The notes beneath the pieces were generated by a model. That model was not told the origin of the DNA and did no database searches. It saw only the letters and a list, made by a program, of their open reading frames with translations. A DNA stretch of 64,000 nucleotides from Prochlorococcus marinus XMU1411 (GTDB lineage: Bacteria > Cyanobacteriota > Cyanobacteriia > PCC-6307 > Cyanobiaceae): positions 372,001 through 436,000 of the forward strand of contig NZ_JAAORI010000003.1 of NCBI RefSeq assembly GCF_017696075.1, in the 5' to 3' direction. The translations under genes and the position numbers were made by a program. This document shows, one piece after another, positions 43,692 through 53,963 of this stretch; positions within the stretch are counted from its first letter, which is position 1; every line of letters begins with the position of its first letter.

Positions 43692-45485
43692 ATGTCATCT
43701 TCGATAAAAGAAATTAGGAATGTCGCAATTATTGCCCACGTAGATCATGGGAAAACAACCCTTGTGGATGCATTGTTATCTCAATCAGGAATATTTAGAG
43801 ATAATGAAGTTATTCCCACATGTGTAATGGATTCAAATGATCTTGAGAGAGAAAGAGGAATAACAATACTCTCAAAAAATACAGCAGTTAACTACAAAGA
43901 TACCAGAATTAACATTATAGATACACCAGGTCATGCAGATTTTGGTGGAGAAGTCGAGCGGGTTCTGGGAATGGTTGATGGTTGTCTGTTGATCGTTGAT
44001 GCAAATGAGGGGCCGATGCCTCAAACAAGATTTGTTTTGAAAAAAGCATTAGAAAAAGGACTTAGGCCTATAGTTTTTGTAAATAAAATTGATAGACCAA
44101 GAGTAGTACCAGAAATAGCAATTGATAAGGTACTGGATTTGTTCTTAGAATTAGGAGCTGATGATGATCAATGTGATTTCCCTTATCTTTTTGGGAGCGG
44201 CCTATCTGGTTTCGCAAAAGAAGAAATGGAATCTAATAGTGACAATATGATGCCTCTTTTTGAAGCTATTATCAGACATGTTCCACCTCCCGTAGGGGAT
44301 GCAAATAAGCCTCTTCAACTACAAATAACTACTTTGGACTATTCTGATTTCTTAGGCAGAATTGTAATTGGGAAAATTCATAATGGAACTATAAAAAATG
44401 GTCAACAAGCTAGTTTAATTAAAGAAAATGGAAAAACTATTAAAGGCAAGGTTAGTAAATTACTTGGATTTGAAGGATTACAAAGGATTGATATAAATGA
44501 AGCATTCGCAGGAGATATTGTTGCTGTTTCTGGTTTTGATGACGTCAATATTGGTGAGACCATAGCATGTCCCGATTCGCCTCAACCACTTCCTCTAATA
44601 AAAGTTGATGAGCCGACCTTAAATATGACTTTTGTTGTCAACGATTCACCATTTGCAGGAAAAGAAGGAAAATTTGTTACTAGTAGACAATTAAAAAATA
44701 GATTGGAAAGGGAACTTTTAACAAATGTTGCCCTACGGGTCGAAGAAACTGATTCTCCTGATAGGTTTTCAGTTTCAGGAAGAGGAGAATTACATTTAGG
44801 TATTTTGATTGAAACTATGAGAAGAGAAGGGTTCGAGTTTCAAATTTCACAACCTCAAGTGATTTTTAGAGAAATTGATAATGTTGAATGTGAGCCTATA
44901 GAGACTTTGGTCCTAGATGTGCCTGAACTATCCGTTGGCTCATGTATAGAGAAACTTGGTTCGAGAAAGGCAGAGATGAAAAACATGCAGACAAGTTCAG
45001 ATGGGAGAACTCAATTGGAATTCCTTGTGCCATCAAGAGGACTAATTGGATTTCGTGGTGAATTTGTTCGGATAACAAGAGGTGAAGGTATCATGAGTCA
45101 CTCATTTTATGAATATAAACCTAAAGCTGGAGATTTTGAAACTAGGAGAAATGGAGTTCTTATAGCGTTTGAGGAAGGTGTGGCCACATTTTATGCATTA
45201 AAGAATGCTGAAGATAGGGGAGTCTATTTCATTAAACCTGGAGTTAAAGTTTATAAGGGAATGATTATTGGAGAGAATAATCGTCCTCAAGATCTTGAGT
45301 TAAATATATGTAAAACTAAGCAGTTGACTAATATGAGATCTGCAGGCGCAGAAGAACTTGATACTTTGCAGTCTCCTGTCGATATTACCCTTGAAAGAGC
45401 ACTTGAATATATCGGCCCAGATGAAATGCTAGAGGTAACACCTGATTCAATTAGAATGAGAAAAATAAATAAGAAGAAAAAATAG
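43692..45485 (+). CDS. typA: Ribosome-associated GTPase TypA/BipA
   Basis: This translational GTPase has 597 residues: the P-loop AHVDHGKTT at 15-23, the switch region RERGITI, DTPGHADFGGEVERV and NKIDRP, then EF-G-like domains and the C-terminal domain (QTSSDGRTQLEFLVPSRGLIGFRG region) unique to TypA. It binds ribosomes, helps large-subunit assembly and stress adaptation. A DUF309 gene follows after 12 bp. Confidence 0.97.
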   Translation: MSSSIKEIRNVAIIAHVDHGKTTLVDALLSQSGIFRDNEVIPTCVMDSNDLERERGITILSKNTAVNYKDTRINIIDTPGHADFGGEVERVLGMVDGCLLIVDANEGPMPQTRFVLKKALEKGLRPIVFVNKIDRPRVVPEIAIDKVLDLFLELGADDDQCDFPYLFGSGLSGFAKEEMESNSDNMMPLFEAIIRHVPPPVGDANKPLQLQITTLDYSDFLGRIVIGKIHNGTIKNGQQASLIKENGKTIKGKVSKLLGFEGLQRIDINEAFAGDIVAVSGFDDVNIGETIACPDSPQPLPLIKVDEPTLNMTFVVNDSPFAGKEGKFVTSRQLKNRLERELLTNVALRVEETDSPDRFSVSGRGELHLGILIETMRREGFEFQISQPQVIFREIDNVECEPIETLVLDVPELSVGSCIEKLGSRKAEMKNMQTSSDGRTQLEFLVPSRGLIGFRGEFVRITRGEGIMSHSFYEYKPKAGDFETRRNGVLIAFEEGVATFYALKNAEDRGVYFIKPGVKVYKGMIIGENNRPQDLELNICKTKQLTNMRSAGAEELDTLQSPVDITLERALEYIGPDEMLEVTPDSIRMRKINKKKK

Positions 45486-45497
45486 TAGTTTGATTGT

Positions 45498-45866
45498 ATG
45501 AATGAAGAAGGTACAAAAAATTTTCAAGAATCCCTTGTTAAGGCTTTAAATCTTTTTAACAAACATGAATGGTATGAGGCTCATGATGCTTTTGAAGAGA
45601 TATGGAATTGTGTTGATGGTGACGAGAGACAAGTGATCCAGGGGATTTTACAAGTATCGGTTTCACAGTTTCACTTAAGTAAGGGTAATTTAAATGGTGC
45701 TACTATTTTGCTTGGAGAAGGTTTAGGGAGAATAAAAACTCGAACCAAGATTAATTTAGGTATTGATCTTGAATCTTTCTGCAGATGTTTGGAAGATTTA
45801 TTGTGGAAATTACAATATAAAGAGGCTTTAAATGAAAACGATAAGCCTTCTTTGAAACCTATTTGA
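45498..45866 (+). CDS. DUF309 family protein
   Basis: This 122-residue helical protein has the DUF309 core: ALNLFNKHEWYEAHDAFEEI, then GDERQVIQGILQVSVSQFH and GNLNGATILLGEG. The family is common in cyanobacteria and some Gram-positives, and its function is not established; the conserved His/Trp/Glu cluster suggests a small ligand or metal site. It lies 12 bp after typA. Confidence 0.88.
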   Translation: MNEEGTKNFQESLVKALNLFNKHEWYEAHDAFEEIWNCVDGDERQVIQGILQVSVSQFHLSKGNLNGATILLGEGLGRIKTRTKINLGIDLESFCRCLEDLLWKLQYKEALNENDKPSLKPI

Positions 45867-45954
45867 TTAAGATGAATATCTTTCTCATTAAATTTAATTA
45901 TTTTTTCTTTTTTTCTTTTTTTTTCAAAAAAATAACTAATCTTTTTAATGGAAG

Positions 45955-46683
45955 ATGAACTTAAAAATTCAAAATGTATCCCTTTCAATTAAGGGAAGAT
46001 TAATAGTAAATGATGTTTCCATAATTGTAAATCCTGGAGAAGTTGTAGGTTTGATGGGACCGAATGGCGCTGGGAAAACTACCACTTTTAATCTTGCAGT
46101 TGGCAATATAAAACCAGATGAAGGTCAAGTTTTAATGAATGGTAAAAATATAACTAATCTCCCACTCCCAATCAGATCAAGGCTTGGATTGGGTTATTTA
46201 ACTCAAGAGGCGAGTATATTCAGAGATCTTACCGTTAAGGACAATATAGATTTAGCTTTGCAGAATTCATCTTATAGTCGAGCGGCAATAAGAAATAGAA
46301 GAGAACAATTAATTAATGAATTTAATTTGAATAATTTTGTAGATAATTATGGTTATCAACTTTCGGGAGGAGAAAGAAGGCGATGTGAGATAGCCAGAGC
46401 ACTTTCAGTCGGTAGAAAAGGCCCTAAATATTTATTATTAGATGAACCATTTGCTGGAATTGATCCTCTAGCTGTTAATGATTTAAAGAGCCTAATTCTT
46501 AAATTAAGTAATAATGGGGTGGGTATTCTTATTACAGACCATAATGTGAGGGAAACTCTACTAATTACCAACAAGTCATATGTATTAAGTGAAGGAAAAA
46601 TCTTATCTTATGGATCATCAACTGAATTAGCAGATAATCCAATAGTCAAGAAGTATTATCTGGGAGATGATTTCAAACTTTGA
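45955..46683 (+). CDS. lptB: Lipopolysaccharide export ATPase LptB
   Basis: LptB drives LPS extraction from the inner membrane together with LptFG. The 242 residues show Walker A GPNGAGKTT at 35-43, LGYLTQEASIFRDLTV (the LptB-type Q-loop region), the signature LSGGERRRCEIARAL, Walker B LLLDEPFAGIDPLAV and the switch TDHNVRETL. No lptFG genes are in view. A 25-nt pure pyrimidine tract (45901-45925) lies just upstream. Confidence 0.94.
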   Translation: MNLKIQNVSLSIKGRLIVNDVSIIVNPGEVVGLMGPNGAGKTTTFNLAVGNIKPDEGQVLMNGKNITNLPLPIRSRLGLGYLTQEASIFRDLTVKDNIDLALQNSSYSRAAIRNRREQLINEFNLNNFVDNYGYQLSGGERRRCEIARALSVGRKGPKYLLLDEPFAGIDPLAVNDLKSLILKLSNNGVGILITDHNVRETLLITNKSYVLSEGKILSYGSSTELADNPIVKKYYLGDDFKL

Positions 46684-46796
46684 ATCCTTTTTAAACTAAA
46701 TTAAAACTTAATTATTAAAGATTTACTCATATAAAGATGATTTAAATTATTATTTGGATGTAATTGAATATTAAAGCTGGCTTAAGTTTTCTAGAA

Positions 46797-47726
46797 ATGA
46801 TATTAAATAATCTTTTAAAAAATATAATTTATGACCCGGTATCAGTGTTAGGTCTATTAGTTTTTTATATTTTATTAGTTAACTTACCAATATCATTAGG
46901 TGCAGTTTTCAAAAAAAAGTCTTCCTATACTGTAAGACTACTCACTATCCTAGTTAATTTATTCATAACATTACAGTTACTTTTTAGATGGACAATTTCG
47001 GGACATTTCCCAATTAGCAATTTGTATGAATCTTTATATTTCCTTACTTGGGGGATCACAATGGGACAATTATTAATTGAGAGGGAATACAAATCTCCAA
47101 TAATACCCTCAATCGCAATACCCATTGAGTTGCTGTCCGTTTCTTTTGCTTGTTTTGTTTTGCCTGAGGATTTGAAATTATCATCCAACTTAGTTCCTGC
47201 CTTAAGATCTAGTTGGTTAGTAATGCATGTAAGTGTCGTAATGCTTAGTTATGCGGCATTGATAATGGGTTCTTTACTTTCAGCTTCTGTTTTGTTCATT
47301 AATAAAAACAAACCGCTCCAAATCAGAAGTAGTTCTACAGGTATTGGAGGATTCAAAATTTCTAACAACTACCCTTTAAATGATTTGGTTGATCCTATTG
47401 AATTTTCTAATTCCGAAGAATTAGATACATTAAGTTATCGCTCAATATTAATAGGTTTTGTTCTTTTGACTCTTGGTTTGATTTCAGGTGCGGTTTGGGC
47501 TAATGAGGCTTGGGGCACATGGTGGAGTTGGGATCCAAAAGAAACATGGGCATTTATCTCATGGTTATTTTATGCCGCTTATCTGCATATGAGAATAAGT
47601 AAAGGTTGGCAAGGAAGAAGGCCAGCATTATTAGCAACTACAGGCTTTTTAGTAGTTTTAGTATGTTATTTAGGAGTTAATTTCTTAGGAATAGGGTTAC
47701 ATAGTTATGGCTGGATATTTGGATGA
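46797..47726 (+). CDS. ccsA: Cytochrome c biogenesis protein CcsA (ResC family)
   Basis: CcsA, with Ccs1, moves heme across the membrane and attaches it to c-type cytochromes. The protein has about eight helices and the tryptophan-rich heme motif [21 protein letters not shown] near residue 235. Further conserved patterns are [14 protein letters not shown] and a late [15 protein letters not shown] prefer the ATG at 46797 (309 residues); the frame is open from a TTG at 46764. It follows lptB and converges with rpe, 21 bp away. Confidence 0.93.
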   Translation: MILNNLLKNIIYDPVSVLGLLVFYILLVNLPISLGAVFKKKSSYTVRLLTILVNLFITLQLLFRWTISGHFPISNLYESLYFLTWGITMGQLLIEREYKSPIIPSIAIPIELLSVSFACFVLPEDLKLSSNLVPALRSSWLVMHVSVVMLSYAALIMGSLLSASVLFINKNKPLQIRSSSTGIGGFKISNNYPLNDLVDPIEFSNSEELDTLSYRSILIGFVLLTLGLISGAVWANEAWGTWWSWDPKETWAFISWLFYAAYLHMRISKGWQGRRPALLATTGFLVVLVCYLGVNFLGIGLHSYGWIFG

Positions 47727-47747
47727 TTTGTTAATCTCCCAGAATAT

Positions 47748-48506
47748 TTATTGAGGTTCAGAAAGAACATTCCCCTTTTGAGCTTCTAGTGCAACTTTTC
47801 TCAAGTCATCACATCCTTCTTTTAATGTTGGGTAAGCAAACATTCCACTACCTGCAATAAAACAATTAGCTCCAGCATCTGCACATTGTGAAATAGTCCA
47901 ATTTGCTTTTATTCCCCCATCAACTTCAATGTCAACATTTAAGTTTTTTTCGATAACAAAGTTTCTTATTTCTCTGATTTTATTAAGCATTGTTGGTATA
48001 TAAGCTTGTCCACCAAAGCCTGGATTAACTGTCATAACTAAAACATGATCAACCATATCCATTATGTTTTTAATCATTTCAAAAGGAGTATGAGGGTTTA
48101 ATGCAACAGAAGGAGATCCTCCCAGGTCTCTTATCCTTCCGAGAACTCTATGCAAATGAATATTTGCTTCGGCATGAGCTATTACTACTCCTGGTTCACC
48201 ATTCGTTCCCTTTGTAGCGTTTACATAAGATTCAAGCATTGTTTCGCAGTTGTATTGACTAACCATTAATTGAGTTTCAAAAGGGACATTGCAATATTTC
48301 CTGCACGCCGCAATCATTTCAGGACCAAATGTAAGATTTGGCACGAAATTCCCATCCATTACATCAAATTGAATTCTATCTACCCCAGCTTCCTCGAGCT
48401 CTTTCACACATGCCCCCATATTTGCCCAATCTGCTGGTAAAACTGAAGGAATTATTTGAATTGGTCTATTAACCCCAGCTAAAATTGTTTGATTTGACTC
48501 AGTCAT
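47748..48506 (-). CDS. rpe: Ribulose-phosphate 3-epimerase
   Basis: Rpe interconverts ribulose 5-phosphate and xylulose 5-phosphate in the Calvin and pentose phosphate cycles. The 252-residue TIM barrel has IIPSVLPADWANMG, the metal and catalytic stretch IQFDVMDGNFVPNLTFGP, VLVMTVNPGFGGQAYI, and VDGGI near the C-terminus. It is divergent from glpX, another Calvin-cycle gene, across a 187 bp region that likely carries both promoters. Confidence 0.96.
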   Translation of the reverse strand: MTESNQTILAGVNRPIQIIPSVLPADWANMGACVKELEEAGVDRIQFDVMDGNFVPNLTFGPEMIAACRKYCNVPFETQLMVSQYNCETMLESYVNATKGTNGEPGVVIAHAEANIHLHRVLGRIRDLGGSPSVALNPHTPFEMIKNIMDMVDHVLVMTVNPGFGGQAYIPTMLNKIREIRNFVIEKNLNVDIEVDGGIKANWTISQCADAGANCFIAGSGMFAYPTLKEGCDDLRKVALEAQKGNVLSEPQ

Positions 48507-48628
48507 TTAATTTTTAAAATATTTAATAAAGATACTATATTTAGTTGTTTATTCCTAATTTCAAGTCACGGCCTGATAAAGTATCACCTGTAAAGAGTTA
48601 AAAAAAGCTTACTAGCATAATAATTCTT

Positions 48629-48649
48629 ATAAAAAATGACATTTTTTAT
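48629..48649. repeat. 21-nt palindrome upstream of glpX
   Basis: ATAAAAAATG (48629-48638), A, CATTTTTTAT (48640-48649) is a perfect inverted repeat with a single central base, 45 nt before the glpX start and 122 nt before the rpe start on the other strand. With no loop it is more plausible as a binding site for a dimeric regulator than as an RNA hairpin. Confidence 0.5.
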
Positions 48650-48693
48650 GAGATCATACTCAAAACCTTTAAGAAAATCCTCAAAATTTAATT

Positions 48694-49695
48694 GTGAATC
48701 AAACTTTAATTCAAGAAATTCTCGAAGTTGTCGAGCAAGCTGCTATTGCCTCAGCAAAACTAACAGGACTTGGTCAAAAAGATGAAGCTGATGCTGCAGC
48801 TGTAGAAGCAATGAGATTGCGAATGGGCAAAATTGAAATGAAAGGGAAAATTGTTATTGGAGAAGGTGAAAGAGATGAAGCACCTATGCTTTATATAGGT
48901 GAAGAGGTTGGCAGTGGAAATGGCCCAGGGGTTGACTTTGCAGTAGATCCTTGTGAAGGAACAAATCTTTGTGCAAATAATCAAAGAGGTTCTATGGCGG
49001 TTTTAGCTGCCTCTGATACAGGTGGTCTTTTCAATGCGCCTGATTTTTACATGAACAAATTAGCAGCGCCTCCTGCGGCCAAAGGTAAAGTAGATATTAG
49101 AAATTCAGCTACTGAAAACTTGAAGATACTAAGTGATTGCTTGGGCCTTTCTATTAATGAGCTTACTGTAGTTGTAATGGATAGAACTAGACATAAAGAT
49201 TTAATTAAAGAGATTCGAGGATGTGGTGCAAAAGTACAACCGATTTCTGATGGTGATGTTCAAGCTGCCATTGCATGCGGTTTTGCAGGAACTGGAACAC
49301 ATTGCTTGATGGGTATAGGTGCAGCTCCAGAGGGTGTTATTTCAGCTGCTGCAATGAGAGCTCTCGGCGGACACTTTCAAGGACAACTAGTTTATGATCC
49401 GGCAATCGCTCAAACTTCTGAATGGGCTGATTACACAAAAGAAGGAAATATAAAACGTCTTAATGAAATGGGCATAACAGATATAGATAAAATCTATGAA
49501 GCAAATGAATTGGCATCGGGAGAAAATGTTGTTTTCGCTGGAAGTGGAATAACTGATGGATTATTATTTGACGGAGTTAAATTTGAAAGGGATTGTGTTA
49601 GAACAAGTAGTTTAGTTATTAGTACATTAGATAGTACTGCAAGGTTCACAAATACTGTCCATATAAAAGATGGTGCTAAGAGTATCAGCCTTTAA
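48694..49695 (+). CDS. glpX: Fructose-1,6-/sedoheptulose-1,7-bisphosphatase (GlpX type)
   Basis: This dual-function Calvin-cycle bisphosphatase of the cyanobacterial type has 333 residues and a GTG start. It has the metal-binding motif [25 protein letters not shown] near the N-terminus, and [20 protein letters not shown] in the middle. The patterns place it in the class II (GlpX) family, which serves as the main F/SBPase in cyanobacteria. hemA follows 18 bp later on the same strand. Confidence 0.95.
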   Translation: MNQTLIQEILEVVEQAAIASAKLTGLGQKDEADAAAVEAMRLRMGKIEMKGKIVIGEGERDEAPMLYIGEEVGSGNGPGVDFAVDPCEGTNLCANNQRGSMAVLAASDTGGLFNAPDFYMNKLAAPPAAKGKVDIRNSATENLKILSDCLGLSINELTVVVMDRTRHKDLIKEIRGCGAKVQPISDGDVQAAIACGFAGTGTHCLMGIGAAPEGVISAAAMRALGGHFQGQLVYDPAIAQTSEWADYTKEGNIKRLNEMGITDIDKIYEANELASGENVVFAGSGITDGLLFDGVKFERDCVRTSSLVISTLDSTARFTNTVHIKDGAKSISL

Positions 49696-49713
49696 AAATT
49701 TACGTTTGATTTT

Positions 49714-51024
49714 ATGCATATTGTTGTCGTCGGACTGAGTCATCGCACGGCACCTGTCGAAGTGCGTGAGAAGTTGAGTATTCCTGACCAATCCATAACA
49801 GAGTCGTTGAAAGCATTAAAAGCTTTCTCTGATGTATTAGAGGTGTCAATTTTAAGTACTTGTAATAGGCTGGAAATATATGCGCTAGTAAAGGATAAAA
49901 ATACTGGAATTTCATCTATTAAAGAATTCATATCAGAATATTCTGGAATTGTTTTTGAAGATTTAAATCCACATCTTTTTTGCTTTAAACAAGAAGATGC
50001 AGTTTTGCATTTGATGAAAGTCTCGGCAGGACTCGATAGCCTCGTTTTAGGGGAAGGACAAATCCTTTCGCAGGTAAAAAAAATGATGAGATTAGGTCAA
50101 GAGAATCAATCTACTGGACCAATTCTTAATAGATTATTAACTCAATCAGTTAGTACAGGTAAAAAAGTAAGATCCGAAACAAATTTAGGAACTGGAGCTG
50201 TGTCAATCAGTTCAGCAGCGGTAGAACTAGCTCAATTAAAAATTGGACAAGAAAAGGGTTTTGATAATCTTGTAAGTTTGGAATCAGAGAACGTTCTTGT
50301 TGTTGGCGCCGGACGAATGAGTAGGCTTTTATTAACTCATTTAAAATCAAAAGGATGTCATAAACTTATCCTTTTAAATAGAAATATTGATAGAGCATTA
50401 AATCTTGCTCAAGACTTCCCTGATTTAGAGATTGTTTGTAAAGGGTTAAACGAATTAGAAGAAAACATTTCATTATCTTCGCTTGTTTTCACCAGTACTG
50501 CTTCTGAAGAGCCAATTATTGATCTCACAAAAATTGAAAAAATAAATTTGAGTAATAGACTTAAATTTATTGATATTGGTGTACCTAGAAATATATCTAA
50601 TGATGTCAAACAACATGAATTTGTTAAATCATTTGATGTTGATGACTTACAAGAGGTCGTTTCAAGAAATCAAGAATTTAGACAGAAAATAGCAAAGGAA
50701 GCGGAATCTTTAGTAGAAGAAGAAAGGATCATATTTCTAGAATGGTGGGCAAGTTTAGAGGCCGTTCCAGTAATTAATAAACTTAGATCAGATTTGGAGT
50801 TAATTAGAAAAGAGGAATTGCAAAAAGCACTTAGCAGAATGGGACCAGATTTTTCAGCTAGAGAAAGAAAAGTTGTGGAAGCTCTGACTAAAGGAATAAT
50901 TAATAAAATACTTCATACGCCAGTCACCAAGTTGAGAAGTCCTCAATCAAGAGAAGAAAGACAAGTTTCTTTGAAAATTGTTGAAAAATTGTTTTCCTTG
51001 GTAGAAGAGGATAAAAATAACTGA
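49714..51024 (+). CDS. hemA: Glutamyl-tRNA reductase
   Basis: HemA makes glutamate-1-semialdehyde from Glu-tRNA, the first committed step of heme and chlorophyll synthesis. The 436 residues show GLSHRTAPVEVREK, the catalytic Cys50 in STCNRLEIY, VSAGLDSLVLGEGQILSQVK, a Rossmann GAGRMS motif, and the C-terminal dimerisation helix with VVEALTKGIINKILHTPV. Location between glpX and glgC links tetrapyrrole supply with carbon metabolism genes. Confidence 0.97.
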   Translation: MHIVVVGLSHRTAPVEVREKLSIPDQSITESLKALKAFSDVLEVSILSTCNRLEIYALVKDKNTGISSIKEFISEYSGIVFEDLNPHLFCFKQEDAVLHLMKVSAGLDSLVLGEGQILSQVKKMMRLGQENQSTGPILNRLLTQSVSTGKKVRSETNLGTGAVSISSAAVELAQLKIGQEKGFDNLVSLESENVLVVGAGRMSRLLLTHLKSKGCHKLILLNRNIDRALNLAQDFPDLEIVCKGLNELEENISLSSLVFTSTASEEPIIDLTKIEKINLSNRLKFIDIGVPRNISNDVKQHEFVKSFDVDDLQEVVSRNQEFRQKIAKEAESLVEEERIIFLEWWASLEAVPVINKLRSDLELIRKEELQKALSRMGPDFSARERKVVEALTKGIINKILHTPVTKLRSPQSREERQVSLKIVEKLFSLVEEDKNN

Positions 51025-51154
51025 CTTTTTTTGATTTATATTAAGTTTTTCTAGTGATTTATCGAAATACCTTTGTAAACTGACCATTTGTATTTCTAAA
51101 TATGCCCATAATCAGTTACTTTAAGTAATTGTATATCTACCTCCATTAGATTGA

Positions 51155-52450
51155 ATGAAGCGTGTTTTGGCCATAATCCTCGGAGGAGGAAAAGGTTCTA
51201 GACTTTACCCTCTAACAAAAATGAGGGCTAAACCTGCTGTGCCATTGGCAGGTAAGTATCGTTTGATAGATATACCGATTAGTAATTGTATAAATTCAGG
51301 CATTGAAAAAATGTACGTATTGACCCAGTTCAATAGTGCATCTCTAAATAGACATATAGGAAGAACCTATAATTTAAATGGCCCTTTTGGCCAAGGATTT
51401 GTGGAGGTTTTAGCTGCACAACAGACTCCTGATAGTCCGAAGTGGTTTGAAGGTACTGCTGATGCTGTAAGAAAATACCAATGGTTATTTCAAGAATGGG
51501 ATGTTGATGAATATTTAATATTGTCAGGTGATCAGCTGTACAGAATGGACTACAGTTTATTTGTTCAACATCATAGAGATAATGGAGCGGATTTAACTGT
51601 TGCAGCTTTGCCTGTTGATGAAGCCCAAGCAGAAGGTTTTGGCCTCATGAGAACCGATGATGTAGGAAATATAAAAGAATTCAGTGAAAAGCCTTCTGGA
51701 GAGAAGTTGAAGGCAATGGCCGTAGATACTTCAAAATTTGGATTAAGTAAGGAGTCAGCTGCCGAAAAACCATATCTAGCCTCTATGGGGATTTACGTTT
51801 TTAGCAGAAATACTCTCTTCGATCTTCTAAATAAATTTCCTAATTATACGGATTTTGGTAAGGACATAATTCCAGAAGCCCTCAATAGAGGCGATACTCT
51901 TAAAAGTTATGTATTCGATGATTATTGGGAAGATATCGGCACAATTGGGGCATTCTTTGAGTCAAACCTTGCATTGACTGAGCAACCAAAACCTCCATTT
52001 AGTTTTTATGATGAGAAATTTCCAATTTATACTAGACCTAGATTTTTACCACCTTCTAAACTTGTAGATGCTCAAATTACTGATTCAATTGTTTGTGAAG
52101 GTACAATCTTAAAGGCATGCAGTATTTTACACTGTGTTTTAGGTGTAAGAAGCAGGATTGAAAGTGACTCTGTTCTTGAGGATACTCTTGTTATGGGAGC
52201 CGATTTCTTTGAATCTCCTGAAGAGAGGATTGAATTAAGAAAAGGGGGCGGAACGCCTCTTGGAGTAGGTGAAGGAACTACTGTAAAAAGAGCAATTCTT
52301 GATAAGAATACAAGAATTGGCGATAATGTCGTGATCATTAATAAAGATCGAGTAGAAGAAGCAGATAAGCCAGAATTAGGCTTTTATATCAGAAATGGAA
52401 TTGTCGTAGTAGTTAAAAATGCAACTATTGCAAACGGAACTGTTATTTAA
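51155..52450 (+). CDS. glgC: Glucose-1-phosphate adenylyltransferase
   Basis: GlgC makes ADP-glucose for glycogen. The 431-residue protein has the nucleotide loop [20 protein letters not shown] at about 11-30, the [13 protein letters not shown] and [11 protein letters not shown] segments, the glucose-1-phosphate region FSEKPSG, and a left-handed beta-helix C-terminus where 3-phosphoglycerate binds. The protein is full length. A 130 bp gap separates it from hemA. Confidence 0.97.
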   Translation: MKRVLAIILGGGKGSRLYPLTKMRAKPAVPLAGKYRLIDIPISNCINSGIEKMYVLTQFNSASLNRHIGRTYNLNGPFGQGFVEVLAAQQTPDSPKWFEGTADAVRKYQWLFQEWDVDEYLILSGDQLYRMDYSLFVQHHRDNGADLTVAALPVDEAQAEGFGLMRTDDVGNIKEFSEKPSGEKLKAMAVDTSKFGLSKESAAEKPYLASMGIYVFSRNTLFDLLNKFPNYTDFGKDIIPEALNRGDTLKSYVFDDYWEDIGTIGAFFESNLALTEQPKPPFSFYDEKFPIYTRPRFLPPSKLVDAQITDSIVCEGTILKACSILHCVLGVRSRIESDSVLEDTLVMGADFFESPEERIELRKGGGTPLGVGEGTTVKRAILDKNTRIGDNVVIINKDRVEEADKPELGFYIRNGIVVVVKNATIANGTVI

Positions 52451-52544
52451 ATCTTTTCCATCATTTTTCGCTGACATAAGTATTTTTTTTGAGCAATTTT
52501 GTTGAGTTGCAGGCACACTGTATTTATTGAGTTTTTAATTTTTT

Positions 52545-53963
52545 ATGTCCAAGGCACATTTTGGTTTAATAGGTCTTGGTGTTATGGGCGAAAATTTAGT
52601 TCTTAACGCAGAGAGAAATGGATTTTCTAGTGTAGTTTTTAATAGGACTTACTCAAAAACCGAAGAATTTTTACAAGGTCGTGGCCTTGGGAAGAAAATA
52701 GAAGGAGCAGAAACTCTTCAAGAATTTGTTAATAAGCTAGAGAGACCCAGAAGAATTCTAATGATGGTAAAAGCTGGGCCCGCAACAGATGCTGTCATTG
52801 ATAATATTTCTGGATATCTCGAGGAAGGTGATTTATTAATAGATGGCGGCAACTCTCAATTTAAAGATACAGAAAGAAGGGTGAATACTCTTGAAAGTAA
52901 AAGTTTTGGATACATTGGGATGGGAGTTTCTGGAGGGGCCAAAGGAGCTTTAGAGGGTCCAAGTATGATGCCCGGAGGTACTAAGGCTTCATATGATGCA
53001 ATAGAAAGCTTATTAACAAAAATGGCTGCCAAAGTAGAAGACGGACCATGTGTTGCATATGTTGGACCAGGAGGTTCAGGTCATTTTGTGAAAACTGTTC
53101 ATAACGGAATTGAATATGGAATTGAACAAATACTTGCAGAAGCTTATGACCTTATGAAGAGAGTCAAAGGTATGAACGGTCAGCAAATGTCAGAGGTATT
53201 TGGTATTTGGAATAATACTGATGAATTAGCTTCTTATCTTGTTGAGATAACAGAGATTTGTCTAAATACAAAAGATGAGATAACTGGAGATGATGTCGTG
53301 GAAAAAATATTAGATAAAGCTGGCCAGAAAGGTACAGGGTTATGGACTGTTGTAAGTGCTCTAGAACTGGGGGTATCAGTCCCAACTATTTATGCATCTT
53401 TAAATGCAAGAGTAATGAGTTCTTTAAAAGAGCAACGTAGTGAGATTGAAAAAACTATTCCATCTAAAGAGATAGAGGATTTTGATTTAGGAAATATATC
53501 AGATGGAATGAAACCTTTATTTGATGCTGTAGTCCTTGCCACAATTGCTAGCTATGCCCAGGGTATGGACATTTTAAGAGAAGCATCTGAAGTATATAAC
53601 TATGGTTTGAATATGCCGTCAATTGCTCAAATATGGAAAGGTGGTTGCATAATTAGATCAAAATTATTAAGTAAAATTCAAGATGCTTATAACAAAGATC
53701 CTAATCTAAAAAATTTAATTTTTGATGATTGGTTCAATAATCAAATTGCGACAAGATTAGATAACTTAGCTAAGGTTGTTTCTTTATCCACAAAAGCTGG
53801 TATACCAGTACCATGTCTATCCAGTACCTTAGATTATTTGAATAGTTATAGAACCAATAGACTTCCTCAGAACCTTGTTCAGGCAATGAGAGACTGTTTT
53901 GGCTCTCATACATATGAAAGAATTGATAAGGAAGGTAGTTTTCATACTGAATGGATGAAATGA
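52545..53963 (+). CDS. gnd: 6-phosphogluconate dehydrogenase (decarboxylating)
   Basis: Gnd oxidises 6-phosphogluconate to ribulose 5-phosphate and makes NADPH at night. The 472 residues have GLGVMGENLVLNAERNGF, NRTYSKTEEF, the substrate loop GVSGGAKGALEGPSMMPGG, HNGIEYG with the catalytic Lys in FVKTVHNG, and the C-terminal GSHTYERIDKEGSFHTEW. The stop overlaps the start of pgl, so the two oxidative pentose phosphate genes are coupled. Confidence 0.97.
   Translation: MSKAHFGLIGLGVMGENLVLNAERNGFSSVVFNRTYSKTEEFLQGRGLGKKIEGAETLQEFVNKLERPRRILMMVKAGPATDAVIDNISGYLEEGDLLIDGGNSQFKDTERRVNTLESKSFGYIGMGVSGGAKGALEGPSMMPGGTKASYDAIESLLTKMAAKVEDGPCVAYVGPGGSGHFVKTVHNGIEYGIEQILAEAYDLMKRVKGMNGQQMSEVFGIWNNTDELASYLVEITEICLNTKDEITGDDVVEKILDKAGQKGTGLWTVVSALELGVSVPTIYASLNARVMSSLKEQRSEIEKTIPSKEIEDFDLGNISDGMKPLFDAVVLATIASYAQGMDILREASEVYNYGLNMPSIAQIWKGGCIIRSKLLSKIQDAYNKDPNLKNLIFDDWFNNQIATRLDNLAKVVSLSTKAGIPVPCLSSTLDYLNSYRTNRLPQNLVQAMRDCFGSHTYERIDKEGSFHTEWMK

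Noticed and set aside
51025-51154. Gap between hemA and glgC examined for a tRNA or regulator site
   Set aside because: Only a small TTACTT/AAGTAA palindrome is visible; no tRNA fold, NtcA site or terminator could be supported.
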